DNA of 37,652 bases from JBBQDZ01 sp038237515 (GTDB lineage: Bacteria; Actinomycetota; Thermoleophilia; Gaiellales; Gaiellaceae). Numbering within the stretch: the stretch's first letter is position 1; every line of letters begins with the position of its first letter. The DNA is taken from positions 1-37,652 of the forward strand of contig JBBRYP010000045.1 in assembly GCA_038237515.1 (NCBI GenBank). The letters are read 5' to 3'. The notes under the pieces are model-generated. The model was not told where the DNA came from and ran no database searches. It saw only the letters and a list, made by a program, of their open reading frames with translations. The position numbers were made by a program, and so were the translations under genes. This document shows positions 24,348-31,314 of this stretch, in pieces.

Positions 24348-24353
24348 AGGCTA
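24348..24353 (-). promoter_or_regulatory. -10 box TAGCCT for the dipZ operon
   Basis: Read on the minus strand TAGCCT ends 6 nt before the dipZ ATG. There is no Shine-Dalgarno, so transcription and translation probably start together. GGAACC lies 18 nt upstream and is a possible -35 element. Confidence 0.5.
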
Positions 24354-24452
24354 CGCGCAAACCGCGCCCCCGGTTCCTTAAATCTTGCTTACGAGAGCCG
24401 CCGCCGCCGCTCCTGACGGGAACACTGGTCGTACCCAAAGCCAGGAGGCTCG

Positions 24453-24893
24453 ATGAAGATCAGAATGCTCCTCGCGGCTGCGCTCGCGGCCGCCGCCGTC
24501 CCGCTCGTCGCGCTCGCGGCCGGCGACTCCATGCATCCGCTCCTGAGCGCGAAGCTCACCGGCCGCGTCGAGGTGCCCAAGGGCTCCTCGACCGGGCACG
24601 GCATCGTGAACGTCAACCTGAAGAGCGGCAAGGTCTGCTGGGCCTTCGACGGCGTTGCCGGCATCGGCAAGGCCCTCGTCGCCCACATCCACAAGGGCGC
24701 GCCCGGCAAGGCAGGGCCCGTGGTCGTGCCGCTCGGCCGCGCGTACAAGGCGAAGGGCTGCCAGGTAGCGCCGAAGGCGATCGTCGCGGCGATCGAGTCG
24801 AACCCGAACGCCTACTACGTGAACGTCCACACGGCCGGGTATCCGAACGGAGCGATCCGCGGCCAGCTCGTCGCGGGGATGATGCACATGTAG
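24453..24893 (+). CDS. Secreted CHRD-domain protein
   Basis: A 146-aa protein. The signal peptide is MKIRMLLAAALAAAAVPLVA followed by an Ala-rich cleavage region. The rest is one CHRD domain (named for chordin): LSAKLTGRVEVPKGSSTGHG, VCWAFDGVAGI, AHIHKGAPGKAGPVVVPL and YYVNVHTAGYPNGAIRGQL, which is the typical bacterial form. Its function is unknown; it is exported and probably soluble or cell-surface. An AGGAGG Shine-Dalgarno at 24441-24446 supports the start. It diverges from the dipZ operon and is convergent with the broken LysE gene. Confidence 0.9.
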   Translation: MKIRMLLAAALAAAAVPLVALAAGDSMHPLLSAKLTGRVEVPKGSSTGHGIVNVNLKSGKVCWAFDGVAGIGKALVAHIHKGAPGKAGPVVVPLGRAYKAKGCQVAPKAIVAAIESNPNAYYVNVHTAGYPNGAIRGQLVAGMMHM

Positions 24894-24901
24894 AAAGCCG
24901 A

Positions 24902-24939
24902 GGCGGCGGGCCTGGGCCGCGAGGCCTGCGCCCGCCGCC
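24902..24939. terminator. Bidirectional terminator with GNRA-type inner loop
   Basis: A 10-bp stem GGCGGCGGGC/GCCCGCCGCC encloses an inner GGCC-GCGA-GGCC stem. It lies between the convergent CHRD gene and the LysE pseudogene; on the minus side CTTTCT follows. Confidence 0.75.
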
Positions 24940-24944
24940 GAGCC

Positions 24945-25583
24945 TCACTGCTTCCGGACGGGAGCGGAGAGAGCCGCAACCGCGCCGAGGCCGACGAACA
25001 CCGCGCCGGAGAGGTAGCGCTGGACGCTCAGGTAGCGACGGCTCTCGCGCAGCCACTCGCCGAACGTCCCCGCAACCAGTGCGTAGACGCCGTCGCTCAA
25101 GAACCCGAGGCCGGCGAAGAGCAAGCCGAGGATGAGGATCTGCACGGTGGCGGAGCCGCGTGTCGGCTCCACGAACTGCGGCAGGAAGGCGAGGAAGAAG
25201 AGCGCGGTCTTCGGGTTCAGCACGTTGACGACGACCCCCTGCCGGTACAGGCGGCCGCGCGACCGTGGCGAGCCGGCCTGCGGAACCGCCTCCGGCTCGC
25301 GCCCGGCCAGCCGGTGGATTCCCACGAGGACGAGGTAGGCTGCTCCGCCGTATTTGACGACGTCGAACGCGGTGGCGGAGGAAGCGAGGAGGGCGGAGAG
25401 GCCGACGGTCGCTGCCGCCACGTGGACGAGCGTGCCGGTGAAGATCCCGGCGCAGGAGACGATGCCCGCCCGGCGGCCTTGACCGATGCTCTACGTGACG
25501 ATGTAGAGCACGCTCGGGCCTGGAACCGCGAGCAGCGCGAGAGCCGCTACGACGAAGATCGCAAGGCGCGACGCGTCCGGCAC
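24945..25583 (-). pseudogene. LysE/RhtB-type amino-acid exporter broken by an in-frame amber codon
   Basis: The frame encodes a full-length LysE-family protein of about 212 codons. GTG 25583 begins VPDASRLAIFVVAALALLAV and the family motif PGPSVLYIVT, but codon 31 is TAG (25491-25493), where family members usually have Arg. The frame then continues intact through SIGQGRRAGIVSCAGIFTG, KYGGAAYLVLVGIHRL, VVVNVLNPKTALFFLAFLPQFV and the last helices. A TATCGT -10-like box ends 7 nt before GTG 25583, so the original start seems right. Translation could restart at GTG 25421, but that product would lack the first helix and half of the second. One A-to-T change (AGG to TAG) is enough to explain the break. 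This may be a recent null mutation, a sequencing error, or suppression. Confidence 0.82.
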
Positions 25584-25963
25584 CGTCTCGACGATACCGC
25601 CGCGAGCGCCGCTTCAGCCGGCGTGCGTCGCTGCTGCCGGGCGGCGCCGGCGGTCAGCAGCCGTGCGAAGGCTGTGATCTTCGTCGTCAGCTTGGCATGG
25701 AGCTGCTTGTGAAGGGCGGTGAGGTTCTTCGCGAACGTCGCATAGGGACCGCAGTGGGTCCGGTACGACGCGGTGTAGGCAGACCACAGCGCCTTCCAGT
25801 TGGAGGCGTTGAACGCCGCGTTCTCGGCAGAGAGCGTTCCGATCGCCGTCCTGGCCGCGATGGTCGGCGAGCCGCCGAAGGCGCTCGTCGCGAAGAGGGC
25901 GGACACGCAGAGCGCGAAAGCCAGGACGGCGAGGCGGCGCATTGCTGCGCGTAGCCCAGCCAT
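25547..25963 (-). CDS. Small secreted hypothetical protein
   Basis: About 138 aa. A signal peptide (MRRLAVLAFALCVSALFATS, counting from the second Met) precedes about 75 residues with the stretch SNWKALWSAYTASYRTHCGPY, suggestive of a small helical secreted domain. I do not recognise a family. ATG 25963 and ATG 25942 are both possible starts; TAACCC lies 9 nt upstream of the first. The last 30 residues are rich in Arg, Ala and Ser, and overlap the LysE start by 37 nt, so the C-terminus may be read out of its original frame. Function unknown. Confidence 0.55.
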   Translation of the reverse strand: MAGLRAAMRRLAVLAFALCVSALFATSAFGGSPTIAARTAIGTLSAENAAFNASNWKALWSAYTASYRTHCGPYATFAKNLTALHKQLHAKLTTKITAFARLLTAGAARQQRRTPAEAALAAVSSRRCRTRRALRSSS

Positions 25964-26007
25964 CCGCGGCCAGGGTTACTAGATCTCCCACCGGGAACGC
26001 GCCCACC

Positions 26008-26262
26008 GTGGATTCCTCCGCGGCGCTGATCGAAGAGGCGAACTGCCGCCTACGCGCCCTCGGCTACGCGGCCGAGGAAGCCCACATCTCCCCGGCGGAG
26101 GGCGGCGGCTTCCAGTGCACCCTCGAAGGGTCGCTCGTCGACGCGGCGACGATGACGGTAGGGGCCATGCTTCATCTGATCCGCAGCTTGCCGGCGCCCG
26201 AGAGCCTCCGTGCGTGGCGCTCGGATCCCGAGCTCTCGCAGAGGACTGACGGACCCAACTGA
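26008..26262 (+). CDS. Small hypothetical protein
   Basis: An 84-aa protein from GTG 26008 (VDSSAALIEEANCRLRALGY). It has a short alpha-beta pattern (helix at 6-20, strands in GGFQCTLEGS, helix in ATMTVGAMLHLIRSL) and no signal or membrane segment. I do not recognise the family. No Shine-Dalgarno is evident, and the start could be at an upstream codon in the same frame, which remains open to 25942. The stop is one base before the YTAR-type sequence and terminal-repeat fragment at 26264-26277. Confidence 0.5.
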   Translation: MDSSAALIEEANCRLRALGYAAEEAHISPAEGGGFQCTLEGSLVDAATMTVGAMLHLIRSLPAPESLRAWRSDPELSQRTDGPN

Positions 26263-26263
26263 G

Positions 26264-26277
26264 TTAGGGGCCTGTCC
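26264..26277. repeat. Solitary MITE terminal-repeat fragment
   Basis: TTAGGGGCCTGTCC shares 13 identical bases (TAGGGGCCTGTCC) with the outer end plus flank of the element at 15559-15717. Only one end is present. It starts one base after a stop codon and reads TTAG, a YTAR-type target. It is probably a remnant or a degraded insertion in the leader of the DUF1003 gene. Confidence 0.45.
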
Positions 26278-26359
26278 TGGCCTGAAGAAGGCCGACCTTT
26301 GCCCGCGGCTGACCCGCGTCGCGGGAGGAGCGACGCCGGCCGCCTCGAACTGCGAAGCG

Positions 26360-26809
26360 GTGACCGCGTTCGGTGAGGATGCCTTCGGTCACCGGGCCGA
26401 GGCTGCCGCACGCTTCTTCGGCACGCCCAGGTACATCCTGGGGCAGACGATCCTCGTCATCGCCTGGATCGCGGTCAACGCCATCGCGGTCGGCCTCCGC
26501 TGGGACCCCTACCCCTTCATCCTGCTCAACCTCGCGTTCTCGACGCAGGCGGCATACGCCGCGCCGCTCATCCTGCTGGCGCAGACGCGGCAGGCCGACC
26601 GGGACAAGGTTGCGCTCGACCAGCTCGAGGAGCACCGAAACGAGGTGATGCAGCACATGCAGGAGAGGGAGAAGGCCCTGAAGGACGAGACCGGCGAGCT
26701 CAAGGCGCTCCTGACTGCGAATACGGAGCTGACCCGGCAGGACAAGGACCTGACGGAGAAGATCGAGATGCTGACACGCGAGATCCACGCGCGGGTGCGT
26801 GCAGCCTGA
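26360..26809 (+). CDS. DUF1003 membrane protein
   Basis: About 149 aa from GTG 26360. The family core is clear: AARFFGTPRYILGQTILVIA, then two membrane helices (WIAVNAIAVGLRW and YPFILLNLAFSTQAAYAAPLI) separated by the WDPYPF turn. A long helix with coiled-coil character follows (DQLEEHRNEVMQHMQEREKAL and beyond, to EIHARVRAA). Function is unknown. The frame is open back to 26210, so an upstream start is possible, but that would overlap the preceding gene and run through the terminal-repeat fragment. Start confidence is low; family assignment is good. Confidence 0.78.
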   Translation: MTAFGEDAFGHRAEAAARFFGTPRYILGQTILVIAWIAVNAIAVGLRWDPYPFILLNLAFSTQAAYAAPLILLAQTRQADRDKVALDQLEEHRNEVMQHMQEREKALKDETGELKALLTANTELTRQDKDLTEKIEMLTREIHARVRAA

Positions 26810-26899
26810 GGTGCCGCCGAGGTGCGGTTCAGTTGCGGCAGGAAAGCAGCGGGTGCGGCCTACCCGCGATTTTCGATTGCCGGGCGGTCTCGAGGCTCC

Positions 26900-27016
26900 A
26901 TGGATGATTCTGCCTGGGGGATGAGACGGCCTAACCGCAGGCGTAAGCATCCGCGGGAGGAGCCGGACGGGATCAGCAGGCGCGGCCCGTTCCGCGACTT
27001 CCCCCACACGATTTGA
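26900..27016 (+). CDS. Possible short basic ORF
   Basis: A 38-codon frame from ATG 26900 to TGA 27014-27016, rich in Arg, Asp and Pro. Its stop overlaps the Shine-Dalgarno of the next gene, which would allow coupling. No family is recognised and no ribosome site is clear; it may not be translated. Confidence 0.2.
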   Translation: MDDSAWGMRRPNRRRKHPREEPDGISRRGPFRDFPHTI

Positions 27017-27023
27017 GGAGACG

Positions 27024-27470
27024 ATGAGTCGAAATCTCACCGAAGCCACAAGACGAATCCAATTTTGGCTGGCGGTGGCCGCCGTTGCGCTCGTCCTCCT
27101 CGGGGCGTTCGGGCCGTGGGTGAAAGGGCCACTCGGGATCTCCGTATCTGGCACGGACGGCTCAAACGACGGCTGGCTCGTCGCCGGGGCGGCCGCCATC
27201 GCCGGGATCTGCCTTCTCATCTATGCGCAGGGGCGTAGGAAGGTCGCTCTCCTGATCGGCCTCGCTGCCTCGGTCGCCAGCTTCGGTATCGCGCTCTACG
27301 ACCGCCACCACGTGCGCCACGCGCTCGCGAACGTGCCGGCCGCGCAGGTGGGTTGGGGCTTGAACCTCGCGATGATCGCTAGCGTCGGGCTCGCTCTGGC
27401 GTTCCTCGCCTTGATCGGCGTTCGCGGCGGACTCTCCAAGGAAGCGATCCGGGGCGAACCCCACCATTGA
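27024..27470 (+). CDS. Four-helix membrane protein, hypothetical
   Basis: A 148-aa protein with four predicted membrane helices (about 15-31, 50-66, 73-90, 112-132). The first helix is followed by GAFGPWVKGPLGISVSGTDG, an extracytoplasmic Gly-rich loop seen in several small actinobacterial membrane proteins. No catalytic motif. Function unknown. GAGGAG ends just before ATG 27024, supporting the start. The diheme cytochrome gene follows 52 nt later with its own -10-like box, so an operon is possible but not required. Confidence 0.75.
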   Translation: MSRNLTEATRRIQFWLAVAAVALVLLGAFGPWVKGPLGISVSGTDGSNDGWLVAGAAAIAGICLLIYAQGRRKVALLIGLAASVASFGIALYDRHHVRHALANVPAAQVGWGLNLAMIASVGLALAFLALIGVRGGLSKEAIRGEPHH

Positions 27471-27522
27471 GGCTGGAAGCCGCGTGTTGATCCCGCACGC
27501 ACGCAGTGGGATACTGGGCACG

Positions 27523-28239
27523 ATGCGTAACTTGTCCTTAGTGCTGGGTGGTGTCGCCATCGCGTCCACCGTCGCGGCGCTCGCACTGACCGGTGCCGCC
27601 GGGGGGCACAGCGCCCGCACGAGCGGCGCGAAGGTCGACCCGCGTGTGGCGATGGGCGCGCACATCTTCGTCCAGTTCGCGTGCTCGGCCTGCCACGGTG
27701 AGCAGGGAAGCGGCACGGTTTCGCGCTACGTGCCCGCCCTGAAGGCGATCGGCAGGTCGCTGACGGTCGCGGAGCTCACCTCGATCATCAAGCACGGGCT
27801 GGGGGAGTCGCGCAACCCGAAGCGTCCCTTCATGCCTGTCTGGGGCCCGCTGATCTCGAAGAGCCAGCTCGGCGATCTCGTCGCGTACATCCGCGCCGGG
27901 CTCCCGAAGGTGCCCTACGCGACCCCGGTTCCTGTGCCTCGCGGCCAGGGCGCGGCTGTCGCCGGTTCCGCTCTGTACATCCGGTATGGGTGCATCAACT
28001 GCCACGGGCCGAACGGTCTCGGCGGCGTCCCCAATCCTCAGTCGCCAGACAAGGCGATCCCGCCGCTCGCGGGCCAGGATTTCCGCAAGGAGTTCAACAC
28101 CGACGCGAAGATCATCGACTTCATCCGCAGCGGCAGCGTCATCGGCAAGGCGCCGATCGTGGCGATGCCGCACTGGGGCGGGATCATCCCCGACCGCAAC
28201 CTGAGAGACCTCGTCGCCTACCTGAAGACGCTCAAGTAG
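27523..28239 (+). CDS. Secreted diheme cytochrome c
   Basis: A 238-aa protein. The signal peptide or anchor is LVLGGVAIASTVAALALTGAA. Two cytochrome c domains follow: heme motif CSACH (C54, C57, H58) with a likely Met104 axial ligand in RPFMPVWG, and CINCH (C157, C160, H161) with Met215 in VAMPHWGG. The layout resembles electron-shuttling diheme cytochromes that connect quinol-cytochrome c reductase or dehydrogenases to oxidases, but no oxidase genes are nearby. A GATACT box ends 7 nt before ATG 27523 and no Shine-Dalgarno is present, a leaderless pattern; GTG 27484 is an alternative start in the same frame. Confidence 0.9.
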   Translation: MRNLSLVLGGVAIASTVAALALTGAAGGHSARTSGAKVDPRVAMGAHIFVQFACSACHGEQGSGTVSRYVPALKAIGRSLTVAELTSIIKHGLGESRNPKRPFMPVWGPLISKSQLGDLVAYIRAGLPKVPYATPVPVPRGQGAAVAGSALYIRYGCINCHGPNGLGGVPNPQSPDKAIPPLAGQDFRKEFNTDAKIIDFIRSGSVIGKAPIVAMPHWGGIIPDRNLRDLVAYLKTLK

Positions 28240-28266
28240 GCCAGCGCCCTCGCTGTCGCCGCCCGA

Positions 28267-28761
28267 CTAACAGTTCGCGTTCCGAAAGACGAGCACGGGG
28301 GTGCGGCTCGATCCGGTTCGGCGCGACACCGGTCTGCCCGTGCAGGAGGCCGAAGAAGCCGACCCGACGAGGGTTGCGCTCCCATGGAGGCGGCCGGCCG
28401 CAGGCAGAGACGAGAGCCGCCCTCGCGCGTTGTATCTGACGGTCCGGGAGGCGGTGGCTCCCCGCGTCCAGCTGCGGCAGCGTCCGGGGTTGCGGCAGCG
28501 GCGGAGCGCGTCGACGCTCGAGTCCCCCAACGTGTAGCGAAAGCGAGGGCCGCGCGCGTCGGAGAGCGTCTTCAGCTCCCCAACTCATAGCCGCACTCGA
28601 AGGCGCCGGGATGGGCGGCAGGCGTCTGAGAGACGACGAGAGCTCCCACAGCGGCGAGAACGACGGTAACGGCTGCGACCGGACTCGAACGGCTAGGAGG
28701 AGGTCCGCGTTCGGCCTGCGCTGACCTCGGGGCATATGGATCTACGGCGGAAGTCCGACAT
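28267..28761 (-). pseudogene. Multiply frameshifted remnant of a conserved secreted actinobacterial protein
   Basis: Three minus-strand frames each hold parts of one protein. An N-terminal hydrophobic segment (SSPVAAVTVVLAAVGALVVS) and ECGYELG end at TGA 28572-28574. In a second frame ELKTLSDARGPRFRYTLGD follows. A third frame carries RARAALVSACG, then VGFFGLLHGQTGVAPNRIEP; the second frame supplies the final VLVFRNANC and a TAG at 28267-28269. Intact relatives, as I remember them, have a signal peptide, xxKTLSDxx, then HGQTGVAPNxIELHPVLxF at the C-terminus, in one frame and with a longer middle. So this copy has at least three frameshifts and an internal deletion. Function of the family is unknown to me. 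Confidence 0.7.
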
Positions 28762-28845
28762 GAAGGCTGCGCGTTTGTTTTGCAACACCCCGGGAACCGG
28801 ACGTGCCCGCAGTCCGCTAGGGACTGCTCAGCGCAAGGAACATCT

Positions 28846-29172
28846 GTGGCGGAAAAATCCGGTGGTTCGCGTAGCTCGTCAGGCGGCGGTGGCCTCCTGA
28901 TGCGTCTCTCGACCGAGACCAAGCACGCGTTCAAAACGACCGAGTTTTGGGCGATGGTCGCGCTCATCGTCGGCATCCTGATCGCCTCTGCGGTGATCGG
29001 TGAGGGTGACGGCAACAACAACCGCAACGTCGACGCGTTCCCGGCGATCCGCGCCTGGTTGTACGTCGCGATCGTCGGGGTCGGCTACATGGTCGCCCGC
29101 GGCCTGGCAAAGTCCGGGAGCCGCGACCCGTACTGGGCCGACCGGGACGACCTTCCCGGCTCCGGCTGCTAG
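28846..29172 (+). CDS. Small conserved membrane protein
   Basis: A 108-aa protein from GTG 28846, with AAGGAA as Shine-Dalgarno. A Ser/Gly-rich N-terminus (about 1-18) is followed by LSTETKHAFKTTEFWAMVAL and two membrane helices (about 34-51 and 73-89). It ends YMVARGLAKSGSRDPYW. This combination is common in small actinobacterial membrane proteins of unknown function. It is intact, although it is surrounded by broken genes, and uses the same codon preferences as the rest of the window. Confidence 0.75.
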   Translation: MAEKSGGSRSSSGGGGLLMRLSTETKHAFKTTEFWAMVALIVGILIASAVIGEGDGNNNRNVDAFPAIRAWLYVAIVGVGYMVARGLAKSGSRDPYWADRDDLPGSGC

Positions 29173-29265
29173 CCCGCCGCGGCTCGGAGCGCGCCCCCCC
29201 AGACCCCGCGGGCCGCTCCAGTGTTCCTCCTCGCCGTAGTGTCGCTTCCGCTCTAGGCTGCCCTC

Positions 29266-29415
29266 GTGGACACGCTCACCTGCGGCGAATGAGGGATCGT
29301 CGCCTCAGGCGCGGAGACCCTGCGCTGGCGCGCCTGCCTCACGGACGACGATCCGCCGAAAGTCGTGAGCTTCTGCCCGGCGTGCGCGGTGCGGGAGTTC
29401 GGGGAGGAAGGCTAG
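29266..29415 (+). pseudogene. Small zinc-ribbon protein gene with TGA at a conserved Cys codon
   Basis: The 49-codon frame from GTG 29266 reads VDTLTCGE, then TGA (29290-29292), then GIVASGAETLRWRACLTDD, PPKVVSFCPACAVREFGEEG and TAG. Intact relatives have CxxC at both ends (TCxxC... and CPxCAxREFG) around a WRAxLTDDE core; here the second Cys of the first CxxC pair is TGA. A single TGC-to-TGA change explains it. The promoter pattern is kept: TAGGCT (29254-29259) ends 6 nt before GTG. I treat it as a nonsense mutation; recoding is discussed in the findings. Confidence 0.65.
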
Positions 29416-29720
29416 CCGGGCTTCGCGGATCGAGATGCTCGGCGACCACGGCCGCCTCCTCGAGCTTCTCAACGGCATCGCAGTTGTCGTCCGGGCGAGC
29501 ACACCTCGCAGCTGGGAGCGACGTGGCCGGGGATGACCGCGTAGTGCGTCGGGTCGCTTCGAAGTGGCTCGTATTCCTCGCGTGACAGGAGGATCCGTTC
29601 GATGCAGTCCGTGCTGCCGCACTCACAGAAGTCGCCGGTGACGTGACCGAAGGCTTCGTTCACTTCTTCGATCCGCCCGGTGGAGTTCGCCTACCCGAAA
29701 ATCGTTGGGATGGAGGTGTT
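29339..29720 (-). pseudogene. Frameshifted remnant of a small Cys-rich actinobacterial protein
   Basis: One minus frame encodes IEEVNEAFGHVTGDFCECG, then STDCIERILLSREEYEPLRS and THYAVIPGHVAPSCEV. The sequence then continues in another frame as ARPDDNCDAVEKLEEAAVVA and EHLDPRS. Intact relatives that I recall read FxCECGxxxCxExxxLxxxEYExVRxxPxxFxVxPGH, then VVEKxxxAxxVAExxDPR, in one frame. At least one frameshift near 29500 separates the halves; upstream of IEEVNEAFG a stop suggests a second break. The function of the family is unknown. It is convergent with the zinc-ribbon remnant and overlaps its 3' end. Confidence 0.65.
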
Positions 29721-29813
29721 CACGGACGGCATCCGACTGAGCGTCTCGAACCGTCAGAAGACGACGTTGCTCAGCCTGATACGAGGGCATGGGTGATTTG
29801 GTGGCGGCGACGA

Positions 29814-29993
29814 TCAACACCGCCGCGCAGCACTAGCACCCTGGTTTGTTTTTTGCGTGTGCGGCTCGTACCCGTCGCGCTGGCCTGCGCGCGTGAAGAA
29901 GTCGGCTTCCCCAGGCAAAAGGGCCGTGAGCCACTTTCCGAAGACGTGCTCGCGCGTCAGCTCACGCCTTTCGCAGAAGATGCATGTCTTGGC
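29814..29993 (-). pseudogene. Truncated HNH-like CxxC nuclease-type fragment
   Basis: From GTG 29993 the frame reads VAKTCIFCERRELTREHVFG and KWLTALLPGEADFF, then about 25 unrelated residues and a stop at 29814. The CxFCxxxxLTREHVFxxWL beginning is typical of a group of HNH/zinc-ribbon proteins that are normally over 200 aa. The catalytic rest is absent, so this is a 5' fragment of a lost gene or an early-truncated product. Confidence 0.5.
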
Positions 29994-30423
29994 CACCAGC
30001 GCGCTTCCGACGACACTTCGCCGACCGATGAGGTGCCACGGGTCCGCAGCGGCGAGCGCGCCAGCCCGCATCGACTCCGAAGTCCAAAAGCGCCCGCCGA
30101 ACCAGCAGCCTCCTCCTTCGACGACGCTAAGGGTGCGCCCTCTGCGCCACAGACACGGCAGACACTGCAGACGTGATCGGCTTGGGAAACGGGTCGCTTG
30201 AGCGGGAGCCGTGAGCAGCGCGTTCCTGCCAGCCCAGGCTGCGCCGGGAGCCGTTCAGGCCACGGACGGAGCCCCCGCACAGCGGATCGGGGCTTTCAAT
30301 GCGCTGGCCGGCGCGCCTGTGCCGTCGCGGCGGCAACGGCGGCGAGTAGGGCTCCGCCGCCGCGAGAGGGGCCACGTCATTCATGACATCACGCGACGGT
30401 GCCGATCCTTTGCGCAAGCTACT
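29994..30423. other. About 430 bases without a supported gene
   Basis: Frames here are short or Arg/Pro/Ala-rich, without recognisable motifs, start signals or consistent third-position GC. It adjoins the broken-gene zone and may be further decayed sequence. Confidence 0.5.
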
Positions 30424-30436
30424 AAGGAGTGATCGG

Positions 30437-30691
30437 ATGAAGCGCCGTCTCGCGTTCGTAACCCTTATCGCTGCCGGTGCCTGCGCCGGTTCCACGGCGG
30501 TGCCCGCGGCCTCGCTCGCGGGCCTGTCGCCGCTCACAGCCGCGAAGATCTGTTCCTCCCGGTACGTCCACGCCTCCTTGAGCTGGGGCCACAAGTGTCT
30601 CGCGACGGGAGAGTTCTGCAAGGTCGGAAACCGCGAGTACTACAAGTACGGGTTCTACTGCCCGCCGAGCGGCCACCTTAGGAGGCGGTAG
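30437..30691 (+). CDS. Small secreted Cys-rich protein
   Basis: An 84-aa protein. The signal peptide is MKRRLAFVTLIAAGACAGST with an Ala-rich cleavage region. The mature part has four Cys in the pattern GHKCLATGEFCKVGNREYYK then YGFYCPP. GxHKCLxxGxFCxxxxxxxYxxYGFxC is a motif I know from many small actinobacterial exported proteins, alone or fused to nucleases and lipases; its function is unknown. AAGGAG (30424-30429) is a good Shine-Dalgarno. It is complete, and directly follows the decayed region. Confidence 0.75.
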   Translation: MKRRLAFVTLIAAGACAGSTAVPAASLAGLSPLTAAKICSSRYVHASLSWGHKCLATGEFCKVGNREYYKYGFYCPPSGHLRRR

Positions 30692-31027
30692 GTCAAGGGC
30701 GTGCAAAGGTGCACGGTGACATCGAACGAAGCATCGGCCGCGACCTCTCGACGAGCGTGTGCCGCGTCGGGTACGTGATCGTCTTCGAGGAGCGGGACTG
30801 GGGCTTTTCGCCGACCTTCGTTCTGACACCGAAGCAAGGAATGGCTGCCGCGTTCGCTCCGGCTCGGTCTGCCGCGTTCTCCAACGTCGTCAGCGACGGT
30901 GCTCGCTGCACGGGCGCGAGGCCTACTGCTCAGGCACGCGACACTCGCTTCGACCCGGCACGGTCGCCTGAGGTGGTTGTAATGGCCATTTCCTATGGCG
31001 AATCAGAGTCAGCAGCTATAAACGGAG
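30692..31027. other. About 340 bases, at most degraded coding sequence
   Basis: A plus-strand frame from GTG 30709 starts with plausible codons (DIERSIGRDLSTSVCRVGYV) but loses coding character. Another frame ends REAYCSGTRHSLRPGTVA. Together these could be one frameshifted small gene. The evidence is too weak to name it. Confidence 0.25.
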
Positions 31028-31100
31028 CAGGGGCGACAGGACTTGAACCTGCAACCCCCGGTTTTGGAGACCGGTGCTCTGCCAATTGAGCTACGCCCCT
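31028..31100 (-). tRNA. trnW: tRNA-Trp (anticodon CCA)
   Basis: On the minus strand the acceptor arms AGGGGCG/CGCCCCT pair in seven positions. The D arm contains AGCTCAATTGGCAGAGC, and the anticodon stem-loop is CCGGT-CTCCAAA-ACCGG with CCA at the centre. The T arm has GTTCAAGTC. The discriminator base is G, as expected for bacterial tRNA-Trp; CCA is not encoded. In many bacteria tRNA-Trp precedes secE-nusG; here nothing of that kind follows. Confidence 0.95.
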
Positions 31101-31118
31101 CCGCGGGTGGAGCCGAGG

Positions 31119-31124
31119 ATTGTA
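31119..31124 (-). promoter_or_regulatory. -10 box TACAAT of the tRNA-Trp gene
   Basis: TACAAT on the minus strand lies 18 nt upstream of the mature tRNA 5' end. It is close to the sigma-A consensus; the -35 is not obvious. Confidence 0.6.
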
Positions 31125-31152
31125 GCCCTCGCTTCGCGGGCACATCTTGGTC

Positions 31153-31305
31153 ATGACCGCCGACGAGCAGGAAGGACCGCCCCCGGCGCAGGACGACCGC
31201 CCGGAGGCGGATCGCGGCGAAGGCGATGCGCTCGAGGAGGCGCAGCGGGGCAAGGGGTACGGCGAAGACGAAGGCGAGCGGGACGACTCGCTTCGCGACG
31301 GGTAG
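31153..31305 (+). CDS. Small acidic hypothetical protein
   Basis: A 50-aa frame from ATG 31153 (MTADEQEGPPPAQDDRPEAD), very rich in Asp, Glu, Gly and Arg, and probably disordered. No family is recognised. Its stop is 9 nt before the next small gene, which suggests a two-gene unit. Its strict G/C third positions resemble the real genes nearby; confidence is moderate because of size. Confidence 0.45.
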   Translation: MTADEQEGPPPAQDDRPEADRGEGDALEEAQRGKGYGEDEGERDDSLRDG

Positions 31306-31314
31306 CCGGGCCGC

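Noticed and set aside
21915..24416. 833-codon plus-strand frame opposite dipZ and the two-component genes
   Set aside because: All three minus-strand genes have complete catalytic motifs; the plus frame has none.
26822..27016. 64-codon frame before the four-helix membrane protein
   Set aside because: No homology or ribosome site at the upstream start; only the last 38 codons are listed, at low confidence.
29290..29292. Selenocysteine insertion at the TGA codon
   Set aside because: No evident SECIS stem-loop and the gene lies among pseudogenes; nonsense mutation is simpler. Kept only as a point to exclude.
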